A stretch of 64,000 nucleotides of DNA. It comes from Comamonas testosteroni (GTDB lineage Bacteria > Pseudomonadota > Gammaproteobacteria > Burkholderiales > Burkholderiaceae_C). The notes beneath the pieces were generated by a model. It was not told the origin of the DNA, searched no databases, and was given only the letters and a program-made list of their open reading frames with translations. Position numbers and translations under genes: made by a program. This document shows positions 28,737 to 37,537 of this stretch, one piece after another (the first letter of the stretch is position 1; every line of letters starts with the position of its first letter). The DNA is taken from the NCBI RefSeq assembly GCF_000761245.1, contig NZ_AWOR01000049.1, forward strand, positions 1 to 64,000. The letters run 5' to 3'.

Positions 28737-29633
28737 TTACTGCACTACACGCGCATAGTGGCTGGGTGGCTTCCCAATGTGCCTAGTGAAGGCCACGCTG
28801 AACGCGCTGGTTGAGCCGTAGCCAACGTGTTCAGCTATCTCCGAGACGGACAGTTCACCACGACGCAGGAGTTCCTTCGCAATTTCCATTCGCCACGAGA
28901 GAAGGTATTCCATAGGCGCGACCCCGACCGTCCGCGTGAAGCGTTCAAAAAAGCTAGATCGCGATAGCGCAGCGATCTTGGCAAGGTGCGCAATCGACCA
29001 ACGCCGGTCAAGGTTCGCATGCATCTGCTTCAACGCGGCTGCCAATCGCTCATCGCCCAATCCACGAAGTAAGCCAGGCGGTGCGCTTCCTGAGGTAGTT
29101 GAACGCATGGCCTCGACGAGCATCATTTCGGCCAGCCGGGTGCGCATGAACTCGTTACCCGGCTTTTCATCCGCACATTCCTCGCCCATCATCTGTACAA
29201 GCTGCGATAGGCGCATCGAACCTTGCACATGCACCACTTTAGGTAGCAGCGACACCAACAAGCCCGGATCGGCGCAGTCAAACACGAACGAGCCTCCTAA
29301 CGAGCGCATGTCGGGTTTACCGGTCTGCTCGCCATAACGCAACTCCGGCCCCACCGGTACTTTGTTGGGGTCCATGTAGATCGGCGGCGCAGGAACGAAG
29401 CTGGATATCGTGAAGCTAGGTGTGGTGGGGAGCAGCACGAAGTCGCCAGCGCTGATTATCGTCGGCTCGTGTCCATCCACGGCCAGCCGATAACTGCCTT
29501 CCAGCATGATGCAGAAGCTGGGCTTGCCGAACTCGGAGTAGCGCACAGCCCAATTGCCCTTGCCGCTGATCACGTTGGCGAACACGGCCTGCGGGTGCAG
29601 CAGTCGGACGATTTCGGATAGAGGGTCACTCAT
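28737..29633 (-). CDS. AraC family transcriptional regulator with cupin domain
   Basis: 298 aa. N-terminal AraC-type cupin (cupin_6: GNWAVRYSEFGKPSFCIMLEGSYRLAVDGHEPTIISAGDFVLLPTTPSF) and C-terminal double HTH (RRWSIAHLAKIAALSRSSFFERFTRTVGVAPMEYLLSWRMEIAKELLRRGELSVSEIAEHVGYGSTSAFSVAFTRHIGKPPSHYAR). ATG 29633 is preferred over a TTG 15 bases earlier. It is divergent from the SDR at 29731, with the 10-bp palindrome ACTATATAGT at 29660-29669 between them. Such AraC/SDR pairs often control linked RND efflux genes, and one broken RND gene follows the SDR. Confidence 0.92.
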   Translation of the reverse strand: MSDPLSEIVRLLHPQAVFANVISGKGNWAVRYSEFGKPSFCIMLEGSYRLAVDGHEPTIISAGDFVLLPTTPSFTISSFVPAPPIYMDPNKVPVGPELRYGEQTGKPDMRSLGGSFVFDCADPGLLVSLLPKVVHVQGSMRLSQLVQMMGEECADEKPGNEFMRTRLAEMMLVEAMRSTTSGSAPPGLLRGLGDERLAAALKQMHANLDRRWSIAHLAKIAALSRSSFFERFTRTVGVAPMEYLLSWRMEIAKELLRRGELSVSEIAEHVGYGSTSAFSVAFTRHIGKPPSHYARVVQ

Positions 29634-29730
29634 TTTGGACTCTCGCAAAAATAGAGTGGACTATATAGTATCGTTAATCCTTAAATAGTTCTCTATCGTT
29701 GTGTCTGAGTCAACCACCTCGGAGCACAAA

Positions 29731-30474
29731 ATGAAGACTGTACTGATCACCGGCTGTTCGTCCGGCTATGGCCTGGAAACCGCCCGTCACTTCCTGGCAA
29801 ACGGCTGGAATGTCATCGCGACCATGCGGACGCCCCGCTCGGACCTGCTTCCCGCCTCGAACAACCTGCGCATCCTGCCGCTCGATGTCACCCAGCCCGA
29901 GAGCATCGACCGGGCCTTGGAGGCCGCTGGCCCCATCAATGTGCTTGTGAATAACGCCGGCATCGGCCTGTTCGGGGCATTCGAGGTCACCCCGATATCC
30001 ACGGTGCGGGAGATCTTCGAGACCAACACGTTCGGCGTCATGGCAATGTGCCAGGCGGTGATCCCGCAGTTCCGCGAACGCGGAGCCGGCACGATCGTCA
30101 ACGTCACGTCCAGCGCGACGCTGGCCCCGTTCCCGCTGGTGGCCGCCTACACGGCCAGCAAGACCGCCATTGAAGGCTTCACCGCATCGCTGGAGCATGA
30201 ACTCAAGGCGGTGGGCGTCCGGGTCAAACTGGTCGAGCCGGGCTACGGCCCCTCCACGAGCTTCGCCGCCAACGGCCAGCAGCGCATGCAGGGCCTGATC
30301 CCGAAGCCTTACGAGTCCTTCGCGCATGAAGTATTTGCAGGATTTGGCCAGCAATCTGCGGTAACAGTCGCGTCGGATGTCGCCGAAGGCATCTGGAATG
30401 CCGCTAACGACACCTCAAGTCGGTTGCAATTCCCGGCAGGTGCCGACGCCATTGCGCTGGCGCGGGCAGCCTGA
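29731..30474 (+). CDS. SDR family oxidoreductase
   Basis: A 247-aa SDR: MKTVLITGCSSGYGLETARHFL (cofactor loop), VLVNNAGIGLFG, catalytic Ser in VTSSATLAPF, Tyr/Lys in YTASKTAIEGF, and VEPGYGPSTSF. CGGAGCAC lies before ATG 29731. It is divergent from AraC and is followed after 42 bp by the start of an RND adaptor gene. Base composition is higher in G+C than the flanking IS remnants, consistent with an acquired cassette. The substrate is unknown. Confidence 0.88.
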   Translation: MKTVLITGCSSGYGLETARHFLANGWNVIATMRTPRSDLLPASNNLRILPLDVTQPESIDRALEAAGPINVLVNNAGIGLFGAFEVTPISTVREIFETNTFGVMAMCQAVIPQFRERGAGTIVNVTSSATLAPFPLVAAYTASKTAIEGFTASLEHELKAVGVRVKLVEPGYGPSTSFAANGQQRMQGLIPKPYESFAHEVFAGFGQQSAVTVASDVAEGIWNAANDTSSRLQFPAGADAIALARAA

Positions 30475-30516
30475 CGGCGAGCGCCGCCGCGACTCGCCCA
30501 CTTACGAGGATCTTTC

Positions 30517-30740
30517 ATGATCATGCAAATCCGCTCCCGCAACTTTTCGCGATCAACATCGGTCCTCGGCAGTGCGAACGTGCTCGCCTTGAGCCTGGCC
30601 GTATTGGCCGGCTGCAGCGGCCACGCCGCAGAGAACGCTGCACCGCCCCCGACGGGTATCAGCGTGGCGCTCGTGCCGGTTAGGACCAATTAGTCAGTGG
30701 GACGAGTTCAGTGGCCGCGTCGAGGCCATCAAGCGCGTCG
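30517..30740 (+). pseudogene. RND efflux periplasmic adaptor, 5' fragment with frameshift
   Basis: From ATG 30517 (GAGGA upstream) a lipoprotein signal is seen (VLALSLAVLAGCSG, lipobox Cys about 33), then PPPTGISVALVPVRTN and TAG at 30691. Removing one A in ACCAATTAG restores the frame to ISQWDEFSGRVEAIKRVD, the N-terminal motif of MexE/AcrA-type membrane-fusion proteins. Homology ends near 30740, where an IS5-type transposase fragment on the other strand begins. The adaptor is therefore both frameshifted and truncated; the pump and outer-membrane genes are missing. Confidence 0.82.
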
Positions 30741-30741
30741 A

Positions 30742-30860
30742 TCAGGGGCTGCAGCTGTCGCCACAGCTCTTTGCTAACGGGTTGTCTTGCCATGAGGGCA
30801 TGAAGCATAAATGCTTCATGCCGGTCTCAAAGGGAAGTAGTGTTAGCGGCTCTAAGTAGG
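30742..30860 (-). pseudogene. IS5-type transposase N-terminal relic
   Basis: Reading leftwards from ATG 30793: MARQPVSKELWRQLQPLI, an IS5-family-like transposase start, then an abrupt switch to antisense of the RND adaptor gene. Upstream of the ATG is a perfect 11-bp hairpin (GCATGAAGCAT at 30798-30808 / ATGCTTCATGC at 30811-30821). The left part shares a CTTAGAGC-GC-AACAC motif with the relic near 23820. Confidence 0.6.
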
Positions 30861-31023
30861 CGGCTTAGCGCGAGGACTTGATGGCGAGATAGTTCATGCA
30901 AATGATCATGTTGGGTGTCGCGTATGAGAACGCGAAATGTGACTGATGGTGGTCGGTGCGTGATACATTTATTTGCAAATTGCCCCCAGCTTCGCGCCTC
31001 TCGTATTCTTCTCACGAACTCCC

Positions 31024-32727
31024 ATGAACAACCTCAAAATCGGCACTCGCTTGGGTGGCGGCTTCGCTATCCTGCTTCTGATCATGCTTATCACGGGGGT
31101 GTTCAGCCTTATAAGCATGAACCATGTCGTGCAAGGCACAACTGACATCACGGAGCAGTCGCTAGCCAAGGAGCGCATGATCAGCGATTGGTCTCGTAAC
31201 CTTCGCTCTGGGGTATTGCGCACGACCGCTATAGCCAAGAGCAGCGACTCTTCGCTTCCAGCCTTCTTTGCTGAAGACGCTGCGACCTCTTCGCGTGAGT
31301 CTGCCTCGTTGCTCAAAGCCATTGAGCCATTGCTGCAAAGTCCGCAGGAAAAGGAGCTATGGAGCGCCATCCAGAAGGCGCGAACTGACTATTTGGCAGG
31401 GCGTGATGCGGTCTCCAAGGCCAAGGCCGCAGGTAACACCGACGAAGCCGAACAGCGGTTCACTCAGAGCTATCAACCTGCGGCGCAGCGCTATATCGAT
31501 AGCGTGCAGGGCTTGTTGGCTTTGCAGCGTGCCAGTATTGATAGTGCCGCACAGGCTATCGAGGCAGAATTTCAGTCCACGCGCCTGCTTATCATCGCCG
31601 CACTAGCTGGTGCACTCGTATTGGGTGCGCTCGGTGCATGGTGGCTCACGCGAGGCATCACACATCCACTGGCCGAGGCTGTGCGGGTGGCTCGGACCGT
31701 GGCGGCGAACGACCTTACCAGTTCGATCACAGTGAACTCTCGCGATGAAACCGGCCTATTGCTGGAAGCGCTACGCCACATGAATGACAACTTGGCCCGG
31801 GTGGTGAGTGATGTTCGATCCGGCGCTGAGGGCATCGCCACTGCGTCAAGCGAGATCGACACTGGCAACCAGGACTTGTCCTCTCGCACTGAACAGCAGG
31901 CCAGCTCGCTTGAACAAACTGCCGCCGCAATGGAGGAGTTGAGCAGTACCGTGCGGCAAAACGCCGATAACGCGCGCCAAGCCAATCAGCTTGCGGCATC
32001 CGCCTCCCAGGTGGCACAACAAGGTGGCCGTGTGGTGACGGGGGTGGTGAGCACCATGGACACGATCAATACATCCAGTCGCAAGATTGCCGACATCATC
32101 AGCGTGATTGACGGAATTGCTTTCCAAACCAATATCCTTGCCCTGAATGCTGCGGTGGAGGCTGCCAGAGCAGGCGAGCAAGGCAGAGGCTTTGCTGTCG
32201 TTGCGAGCGAAGTGCGCAACTTGGCACAACGCAGCGCTGAAGCGGCTAAGGACATCAAGACGTTGATCAACGACTCGGTCAGCAAGGTGGAAGAAGGATC
32301 CCGTCAAGTAGCCGAGGCAGGACGCACAATGGACCAGATCGTTGAGAGCGTCAAACGTGTGACTGACATCATGGCTGAAATCACCGCAGCCACTTCAGAA
32401 CAAAGTACCGGTATCGATCAGGTGCACCAAGCCATCACTCTGATGGACCAGGCCACCCAGCAGAATGCAGCGCTGGTAGAAGAGGCCGCAGCAGCCACTG
32501 GCTCGCTCAAAGCCCAGGCGAGTGAGCTCACTGCTGCCGTGAGCGTGTTCCGCATTGCTGGAGGACATCCTGTACGCGTGGCGGCACAGGTCAATGTGCC
32601 ACGGTCTACGCCTGCCGTAGCGTTGCCGCAAGCTGCCGTTGCTAAAGCTGCTCTCCAATCACGCACCAACGCCATCGTCGCCGCACCTGCGGCTCGAGAA
32701 TCAGAAGATGGCTGGGTCACCTTTTGA
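31024..32727 (+). CDS. Methyl-accepting chemotaxis protein
   Basis: 567 aa. TM1 about 10-30, a periplasmic four-helix-bundle sensor (about 31-190), TM2 about 191-212 ([21 protein letters not shown]), HAMP, and the cytoplasmic signalling domain with the conserved tip [20 protein letters not shown] and [34 protein letters not shown]. It ends in GWVTF, which fits the xWxxF CheR/CheB-docking pentapeptide, so it is probably a high-abundance-type receptor with efficient adaptation. ATG 31024 matches family starts ([14 protein letters not shown]). The ligand is unknown; its neighbourhood suggests an aromatic or organic acid. Confidence 0.93.
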   Translation: MNNLKIGTRLGGGFAILLLIMLITGVFSLISMNHVVQGTTDITEQSLAKERMISDWSRNLRSGVLRTTAIAKSSDSSLPAFFAEDAATSSRESASLLKAIEPLLQSPQEKELWSAIQKARTDYLAGRDAVSKAKAAGNTDEAEQRFTQSYQPAAQRYIDSVQGLLALQRASIDSAAQAIEAEFQSTRLLIIAALAGALVLGALGAWWLTRGITHPLAEAVRVARTVAANDLTSSITVNSRDETGLLLEALRHMNDNLARVVSDVRSGAEGIATASSEIDTGNQDLSSRTEQQASSLEQTAAAMEELSSTVRQNADNARQANQLAASASQVAQQGGRVVTGVVSTMDTINTSSRKIADIISVIDGIAFQTNILALNAAVEAARAGEQGRGFAVVASEVRNLAQRSAEAAKDIKTLINDSVSKVEEGSRQVAEAGRTMDQIVESVKRVTDIMAEITAATSEQSTGIDQVHQAITLMDQATQQNAALVEEAAAATGSLKAQASELTAAVSVFRIAGGHPVRVAAQVNVPRSTPAVALPQAAVAKAALQSRTNAIVAAPAARESEDGWVTF

Positions 32728-32873
32728 GGCTGTACGCCAATAGATAAAGGCTTTGTCGCAGCGGCCCTGGGCTTCACGTTTGTCCGCTAAGTGCTGTGAA
32801 GACGATTCAATGGCGTATGACCAGTGATTCAGGTGCTGCGTCAATCTGATAAAGACCAAAAGATATAAAAATC

Positions 32874-34382
32874 ATGGCTGAAGAAGCACCAGAGCCCTCC
32901 GTAAATAATCCACCTTCCACTCAGTCAGAAAAGCCATCCGAGGCCTGGTGGCTGAAGCAGCTAAAAGGGCATCCGTTCAAAGCTCTTAGCTTGGCCATAT
33001 TGGTCTATGGCGGGCTGATCTTGTTAGCGTTTTTTGTTCAGCTTGGTTCGATGCCGGATCTCGATCTAGCAGGTGCGACAGCCACATTCGCAGCCGTTGC
33101 GGTGATCGGCTTACTAGTGGTCACAGTGTTGGGTATCTCTACGATTGTTGCTGGACTTGCGACACGCTCACTGACACCAGATGTGCCCAATCTGGCGAAT
33201 GGGTGGAGCCTAGGGTTTCTCGCCGCGCCGGGAGGGGTCTTCATCATTGGTACAGCGGTCAATGTGAGCTTTGACACCAAAGGTTTTGAGCCTGCCTTTT
33301 GGCTGGGGTTGGCATTGCTTTTAGTTCTTCCTGCGTCTTTCTTTAGTTGGTTGATTCCATTTGCGCAGCAAAAAACCAGGGCGCTCCGGGCTGATCCGGC
33401 ATCTAAAAATGTTTGCTGGATTCAGTTGTTACTGACAACGCGAAGTGTCCCGCAGGTAAGTGTTGTCTCCGAAAACTCCGTGCCAGACACAGCGTCAAAC
33501 GTTGCTTCAACAGAAAGCAGCAATTCCACAACCCGGACCCAGATCCTCTCATTGGGTGGAGACTATCTTGTATACCTCATGTGCTGCTTCATGTGGTTTG
33601 TGTCGTCGGCCTTTACAGCATTCATAACCTATGACTCCTGGGCGCGACAGGGTAGCGCGGGCGTGAGAGAGGGTGGTGCATTAGCTATGTGGGGTATAGC
33701 CAGCATTCTCTTGAACATACTGCTCGTAAAGGTTGTTAAAAAAATGCTGGTGCTCGCGTGTATTGCGCTAGGCGGTGCAGCTGTTCTGATTCTGACAATA
33801 CTCACTGCCTCCTGGTTTGCCATTCCAGTTTCGGTGGTGCGCAACTTGGGACTTGGAGAAATTCCTGTCGGCGTGGTGGTGACGGCCGAGGGGTGTGACA
33901 CGTTCAACAAAGCTGCACGTGGGCAGAAGGTGTGTCAAATGAGTGCCGATGAGAAGTTGGGATGGGTGTGTCCGGTGGTTCTGAAGTCCCGCATTGGCGC
34001 TCCGATGGTATTTGAGCTAGCGTCATTTGGGGATGATGGGAATTGGCCTATTCAGCCTTTCGAGATCGATAAAAAGGCACCAGGCGGTGGTAGCAAGAGA
34101 GACCTGTACTACCCACGTATTCAGGTAGCTAAGTCTGAAGTGAAGTCCTGGCCATCCATCACTTCGTTCAAACCCGATCCAAATAAAAAAACCGGTGCAA
34201 CCTCTGCCCAAGACAACAGCAAGAACTCCAATCCCAGGCCCCTTGTCAGTTACCTCAATAGAAGTGCTGCAGCAGAGACCGATGCTCAACGGCAATGGCT
34301 ACTGACGCAATGCGGAGCAGCCACCAAAGCAGATGTTCCTAAATCTGAGGCATCCAAAAAGCCCAAAACCACTCAAAGATAG
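32874..34382 (+). CDS. Membrane protein of unknown function
   Basis: 502 aa, family not recognised. An N-terminal polar tail rich in E, P and S is followed by about seven hydrophobic segments (roughly 36-56, 70-98, 112-130, 140-165, 228-250, 263-285, 288-320). A soluble C-terminal part (about 325-502) contains the Cys-bearing segments VVTAEGCDTFNKAARGQKVCQM and GWVCPVVL, and ends in a lysine-rich tail. It has its own transcription region 146 bp after the chemoreceptor gene. The codon use looks normal for the window. I cannot assign a role. Confidence 0.75.
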   Translation: MAEEAPEPSVNNPPSTQSEKPSEAWWLKQLKGHPFKALSLAILVYGGLILLAFFVQLGSMPDLDLAGATATFAAVAVIGLLVVTVLGISTIVAGLATRSLTPDVPNLANGWSLGFLAAPGGVFIIGTAVNVSFDTKGFEPAFWLGLALLLVLPASFFSWLIPFAQQKTRALRADPASKNVCWIQLLLTTRSVPQVSVVSENSVPDTASNVASTESSNSTTRTQILSLGGDYLVYLMCCFMWFVSSAFTAFITYDSWARQGSAGVREGGALAMWGIASILLNILLVKVVKKMLVLACIALGGAAVLILTILTASWFAIPVSVVRNLGLGEIPVGVVVTAEGCDTFNKAARGQKVCQMSADEKLGWVCPVVLKSRIGAPMVFELASFGDDGNWPIQPFEIDKKAPGGGSKRDLYYPRIQVAKSEVKSWPSITSFKPDPNKKTGATSAQDNSKNSNPRPLVSYLNRSAAAETDAQRQWLLTQCGAATKADVPKSEASKKPKTTQR

Positions 34383-34417
34383 CTCTAGGATTTCTGCTCT
34401 ACCGAGAGCAGTCTAGG

Positions 34418-34929
34418 CTACTCACCTTGGCCATCGTTGAAGCTCTCAATTCCAGCAGAAACCAATAGCCGGCGATAGAGCTCGTAGCACCGCAGCGCCT
34501 TCATGAACTCGCCCATGTTTGCCAAGCGAGCATCCTCGGAGCTGAGTGGGGAAATCCCGCCAAACCCATATGACACCCGCATTTGGCCCTGCACTTCGAC
34601 CTCATCCAACGTACCTTGACTGTTCTTAATCAGTTGCGTTGCAGGTGCAACCTTCCGGGTGATTGCCTCGACCTGCTTGAGCTCGATTCGAGGGCCAAGT
34701 GCATGGCTGCTACGGTTCCGGTAGTCGGACGTACGTTCGTGTAATCCTCATCATCAAGTGACCTCAGCGTCGCCATGTAGGCAGCTGCATCTGGAAAGTC
34801 TGCGATCAAATTCTGGCACTGGGTTCCTTTTCTGGTCTTGTGAGGAAACGCTGCCTTGGCTTTGTGGCTGTCGGATCGCCCGGGTCGATTCAGTGGAGCC
34901 TTGCTCATCTCGAGTCTAGCGAGCGTCAT
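34418..34929 (-). pseudogene. Probable frameshifted hypothetical gene
   Basis: Two overlapping - strand frames read as one protein if a frameshift lies near 34700. The upstream part is MTLARLEMSKAPLNRPGRSD ... FPDAAAYMATLRSLDDEDYTN; the downstream part, in the shifted frame, is LGPRIELKQVEAITRKVAPATQLIKNSQGTLDEV ... FMKALRCYELYRRLLVSAG. Both have plausible codon use, and the downstream part lacks a good start of its own. No family is recognised. Either this is a broken gene or two small genes. Confidence 0.4.
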
Positions 34930-35044
34930 ACCTGAGGAAGCTCAGCTCCTTCGGGCTTGAAAAGGCCTTCGTGCCTGTCGCAGATAGCAACAAAGCCTTG
35001 ACGGTCCGGCCTTCCGTGCAAACCCTTGGTCATGCAAATGTGTA

Positions 35045-35079
35045 TTGATTATTTTGAAATTCAATTTCAAAATAATCAA
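35045..35079. promoter_or_regulatory. Perfect 17-bp inverted repeat upstream of FAD oxidoreductase gene
   Basis: Arms TTGATTATTTTGAAATT (35045-35061) and its exact complement (35063-35079) flank a single C. The core TGAAATT-C-AATTTCA resembles IclR-family operators such as TGGAAATNATTTCCA. It ends 20 bp before the ATG of the first island gene. The same core occurs at 45890-45904 before the ilvD-like gene. Confidence 0.75.
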
Positions 35080-35099
35080 ATCAACAAGGGACACAGCAT

Positions 35100-36551
35100 A
35101 TGAAGACCATTGAGCGCTCGGATGAGCGTATTCTTTCCTCGGACATCTTTGAAAGCGAGCGCAGCTATGTGGGGCAGCGGTCTGCCCAGTGCTACGAAGA
35201 GCCAGGCAGAAGCATTCCGGTACACCACGATTGCGATGTACTGGTCGTCGGAGGAGGTCCTGCAGGAACGGCAGCGGCCGTATCCGCTGCGCGTCAGGGC
35301 GCACGCGTCACGCTGCTGGAGCGCTACAACCATCTGGGAGGCTTGTCCACGGGCGGACTCGTGATCTGGATAGATCGCATGACTGATTGGGCAGGGGTTC
35401 CAACCATCCGCGGCTTTGCGGAGGATGTTCTGGGGCGTCTGCCATCTGATGCCATCGCCGGACCAATGCCGGAAGAGTGGGGCATCCAGGATCCCACCCG
35501 GGCTGCTTATTGGGCCCAGCGGACGGCCGCCTATCACGGAATCGTCACTTGGTCTCCCACCATCGACCCAGAGCGGCTGAAGCTGGCATGCCAAGAAATG
35601 GTGCTGGAGAGCAAGGTGCGCCTGTTGTTCCACGGCTGGGGTTCGGTGCCCATTGTTCAGGACGGAGCAGTGCGTGGAATGGTCTTCGAGAGCAAGGAAG
35701 GGCGCATGGCGATACGCGCCCGGGTGGTTGTCGACTGCACGGGAGATGGGGATGTGTTCGCCCGTGCGGGCCAGCAGTTCGAAACCGATATCGAAGCCAA
35801 CGATGTGCACCATTGCATGAACACCTCGTGGTTGTTTGGCGGTGTGGACATGACGCGTTGGATCGAGTTCAAGGCGGGCCAGCCCGAACAGTTCACGGAA
35901 TTCATGCGTCGGGGCAGGGAGAGCGTGGGCTTGTTTGAACGCCCGTTTGTCTCATGGCGAAACGATGTGGCCCTCTTCATGGGGCCGAGACAGTCGGGTT
36001 ACTCGGCCTTGAATGTGGATGACCTCACTGAGGTGGAGATTCGCTCACATCGACTCATGGCCGCGCATCTGGAGTTCTTCCGCAACAATGCGCCAGGCTT
36101 TGAACTTGCCTACATGCTGACCAGCGCACCTCAGATCGGTGTAAGGCATACACGGCGTCTGGTTGGGGTCGGCAAGATGCTCCGCAGCCAATGGGATTCC
36201 GGTCAGCCTCTGCCCGATGAGGTGGGTGTCACGCCGGCCGTCTCGCCCAAGTTTCCCAACATCTCCATCCCGTATGGCTCCCTGGTACCACAGGCGCTCA
36301 ATGGCTTGCTCGTTGCTGGGCGTCATCTTTCCTGCGATGCCAACTCCCACGGCTTCATGCGAGAAATTCCCCAATGCTGGACGACCGGGCAGGCTGCAGG
36401 AACGGCTGCAGCATTGGCGGTCAGCGCCCAGGTCGAGCCGCGTCAGGTGGATATTGCGAAGCTGCAGACAGCGCTGCTGCGCCAGAACGTGTTCTTGAGA
36501 CCCGGCGCACATGAGCTGGTAGGTCAAGCCGACGTCACAGCCTTGGCCTGA
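35100..36551 (+). CDS. FAD-dependent oxidoreductase
   Basis: 483 aa. The FAD-binding dinucleotide fold is at about 44-75 (CDVLVVGGGPAGTAAAVSAARQGARVTLLERYNHLGG), with a second nucleotide segment VVVDCTGDGDVFARAGQ and C-terminal LLVAGRHLSCDANSHGFMREIPQCWTTGQAAG. It belongs to the FAD_oxidored (PF12831-type) group, many of which oxidise or reduce hydroxy or unsaturated carboxylic acids; exact activity is unknown. AAGGGACAC precedes ATG 35100. It is the first gene of the rightward arm, followed by IclR after 125 bp and the aconitase X genes. Confidence 0.9.
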   Translation: MKTIERSDERILSSDIFESERSYVGQRSAQCYEEPGRSIPVHHDCDVLVVGGGPAGTAAAVSAARQGARVTLLERYNHLGGLSTGGLVIWIDRMTDWAGVPTIRGFAEDVLGRLPSDAIAGPMPEEWGIQDPTRAAYWAQRTAAYHGIVTWSPTIDPERLKLACQEMVLESKVRLLFHGWGSVPIVQDGAVRGMVFESKEGRMAIRARVVVDCTGDGDVFARAGQQFETDIEANDVHHCMNTSWLFGGVDMTRWIEFKAGQPEQFTEFMRRGRESVGLFERPFVSWRNDVALFMGPRQSGYSALNVDDLTEVEIRSHRLMAAHLEFFRNNAPGFELAYMLTSAPQIGVRHTRRLVGVGKMLRSQWDSGQPLPDEVGVTPAVSPKFPNISIPYGSLVPQALNGLLVAGRHLSCDANSHGFMREIPQCWTTGQAAGTAAALAVSAQVEPRQVDIAKLQTALLRQNVFLRPGAHELVGQADVTALA

Positions 36552-36676
36552 ATGTGACAGGCTTCGGCATGCAAGGACTGGACGCCATCGCGGAGAGCCG
36601 CAGTGCCAGGTCCTCGCTACGTCGGGGCCGGGAACTGCCACACTGTGCATCTTCAATTGACTATCTACGAGCACAC

Positions 36677-37537
36677 ATGAGCCGACCTTCCAAAGCCTCC
36701 TCTTTCATGCATGCCGGCGACCTGGGCCAGACCGCCTTGAGCAAGGGCGATACGGTCAGTGCCCTGGAGCGCGGAATTGCCGTGCTGCGCTGCTTCAGCC
36801 GTACGGACAGAGTGCTCAGCAACACCGAGTTGTCGGAGCGCACCGGCATACCCAAGCCCACGGTCACGCGCCTGGCAGCCACACTGGTTTCGCTGGGACT
36901 GCTGCGTCAGAACGCCGCCACTGAGAGCTTTGAACTGGCGGCTGGAGTGGTTTCAATGGCCCAGGCCTTTCTCTCGGGACTGGACGTGCGTGCGCGTGCC
37001 CGGCCCCATATGCAGACGTTGGCAGACCTTACGGGAGGAACCGTGCTGCTGGCGGTGCGTGATGGTCTGGAGATGGTGCTCATCGAGGTCAGCCGACCGC
37101 GCATGTCCATGATATCCAGCACGCTGGATGTGGGTTCGCGGGTGCCGCTGCCCAATTCGGCACTGGGCCGAGCCTATCTGGCCGGCGTCGATGAACGTGA
37201 GCGTGCGCAGCTGATCGAGACCCTGCATCTGTCGCGCGGTTCCGAATGGCCGCGCCTGCTGCCGGGGTTGGACAGCGCACTGGCCGAAGCCGGCCGGTGC
37301 GGCTACGCGGGCTCTTTCGGCGAGTGGCACCGTGAGATTGGCTCCCTGGCCACGCCCATACAGGGCCCGAACGGGGAAGTGATGGCATTGAACTGCGGAG
37401 GTCCGGCCTTTGCCTTCAATGCCGAGAAGCTGCACGGCGAGGTGGCAAAGCCGCTGCTGGCCACGGCAGCCAGCATTGCCCAGGACATAGGAGGCGGTTT
37501 GCCCTTGTCCCAATCATTACAAAGAAGGACCCCATGA
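36677..37537 (+). CDS. IclR family transcriptional regulator
   Basis: 286 aa from ATG 36677. N-terminal winged HTH (VSALERGIAVLRCFSRTDRVLSNTELSERTGIPKPTVTRLAATLVSLGLLRQ, about 28-80) and the IclR effector domain (ADLTGGTVLLAVRDGLEMVLIEV, VPLPNSALGRAYLAG, SLATPIQGPNGEVMALNCGG). Its stop overlaps the aconitase X start (ATGA), an unusual placement inside the catabolic operon. It is the best candidate for the protein that binds the paired palindromes at 35045 and 45890. The effector is probably the island's substrate. Confidence 0.92.
   Translation: MSRPSKASSFMHAGDLGQTALSKGDTVSALERGIAVLRCFSRTDRVLSNTELSERTGIPKPTVTRLAATLVSLGLLRQNAATESFELAAGVVSMAQAFLSGLDVRARARPHMQTLADLTGGTVLLAVRDGLEMVLIEVSRPRMSMISSTLDVGSRVPLPNSALGRAYLAGVDERERAQLIETLHLSRGSEWPRLLPGLDSALAEAGRCGYAGSFGEWHREIGSLATPIQGPNGEVMALNCGGPAFAFNAEKLHGEVAKPLLATAASIAQDIGGGLPLSQSLQRRTP

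Noticed and set aside
34942-35304. 120-codon - strand frame before the FAD oxidoreductase
   Set aside because: It crosses the perfect palindrome and overlaps the start of a well-supported gene on the other strand.
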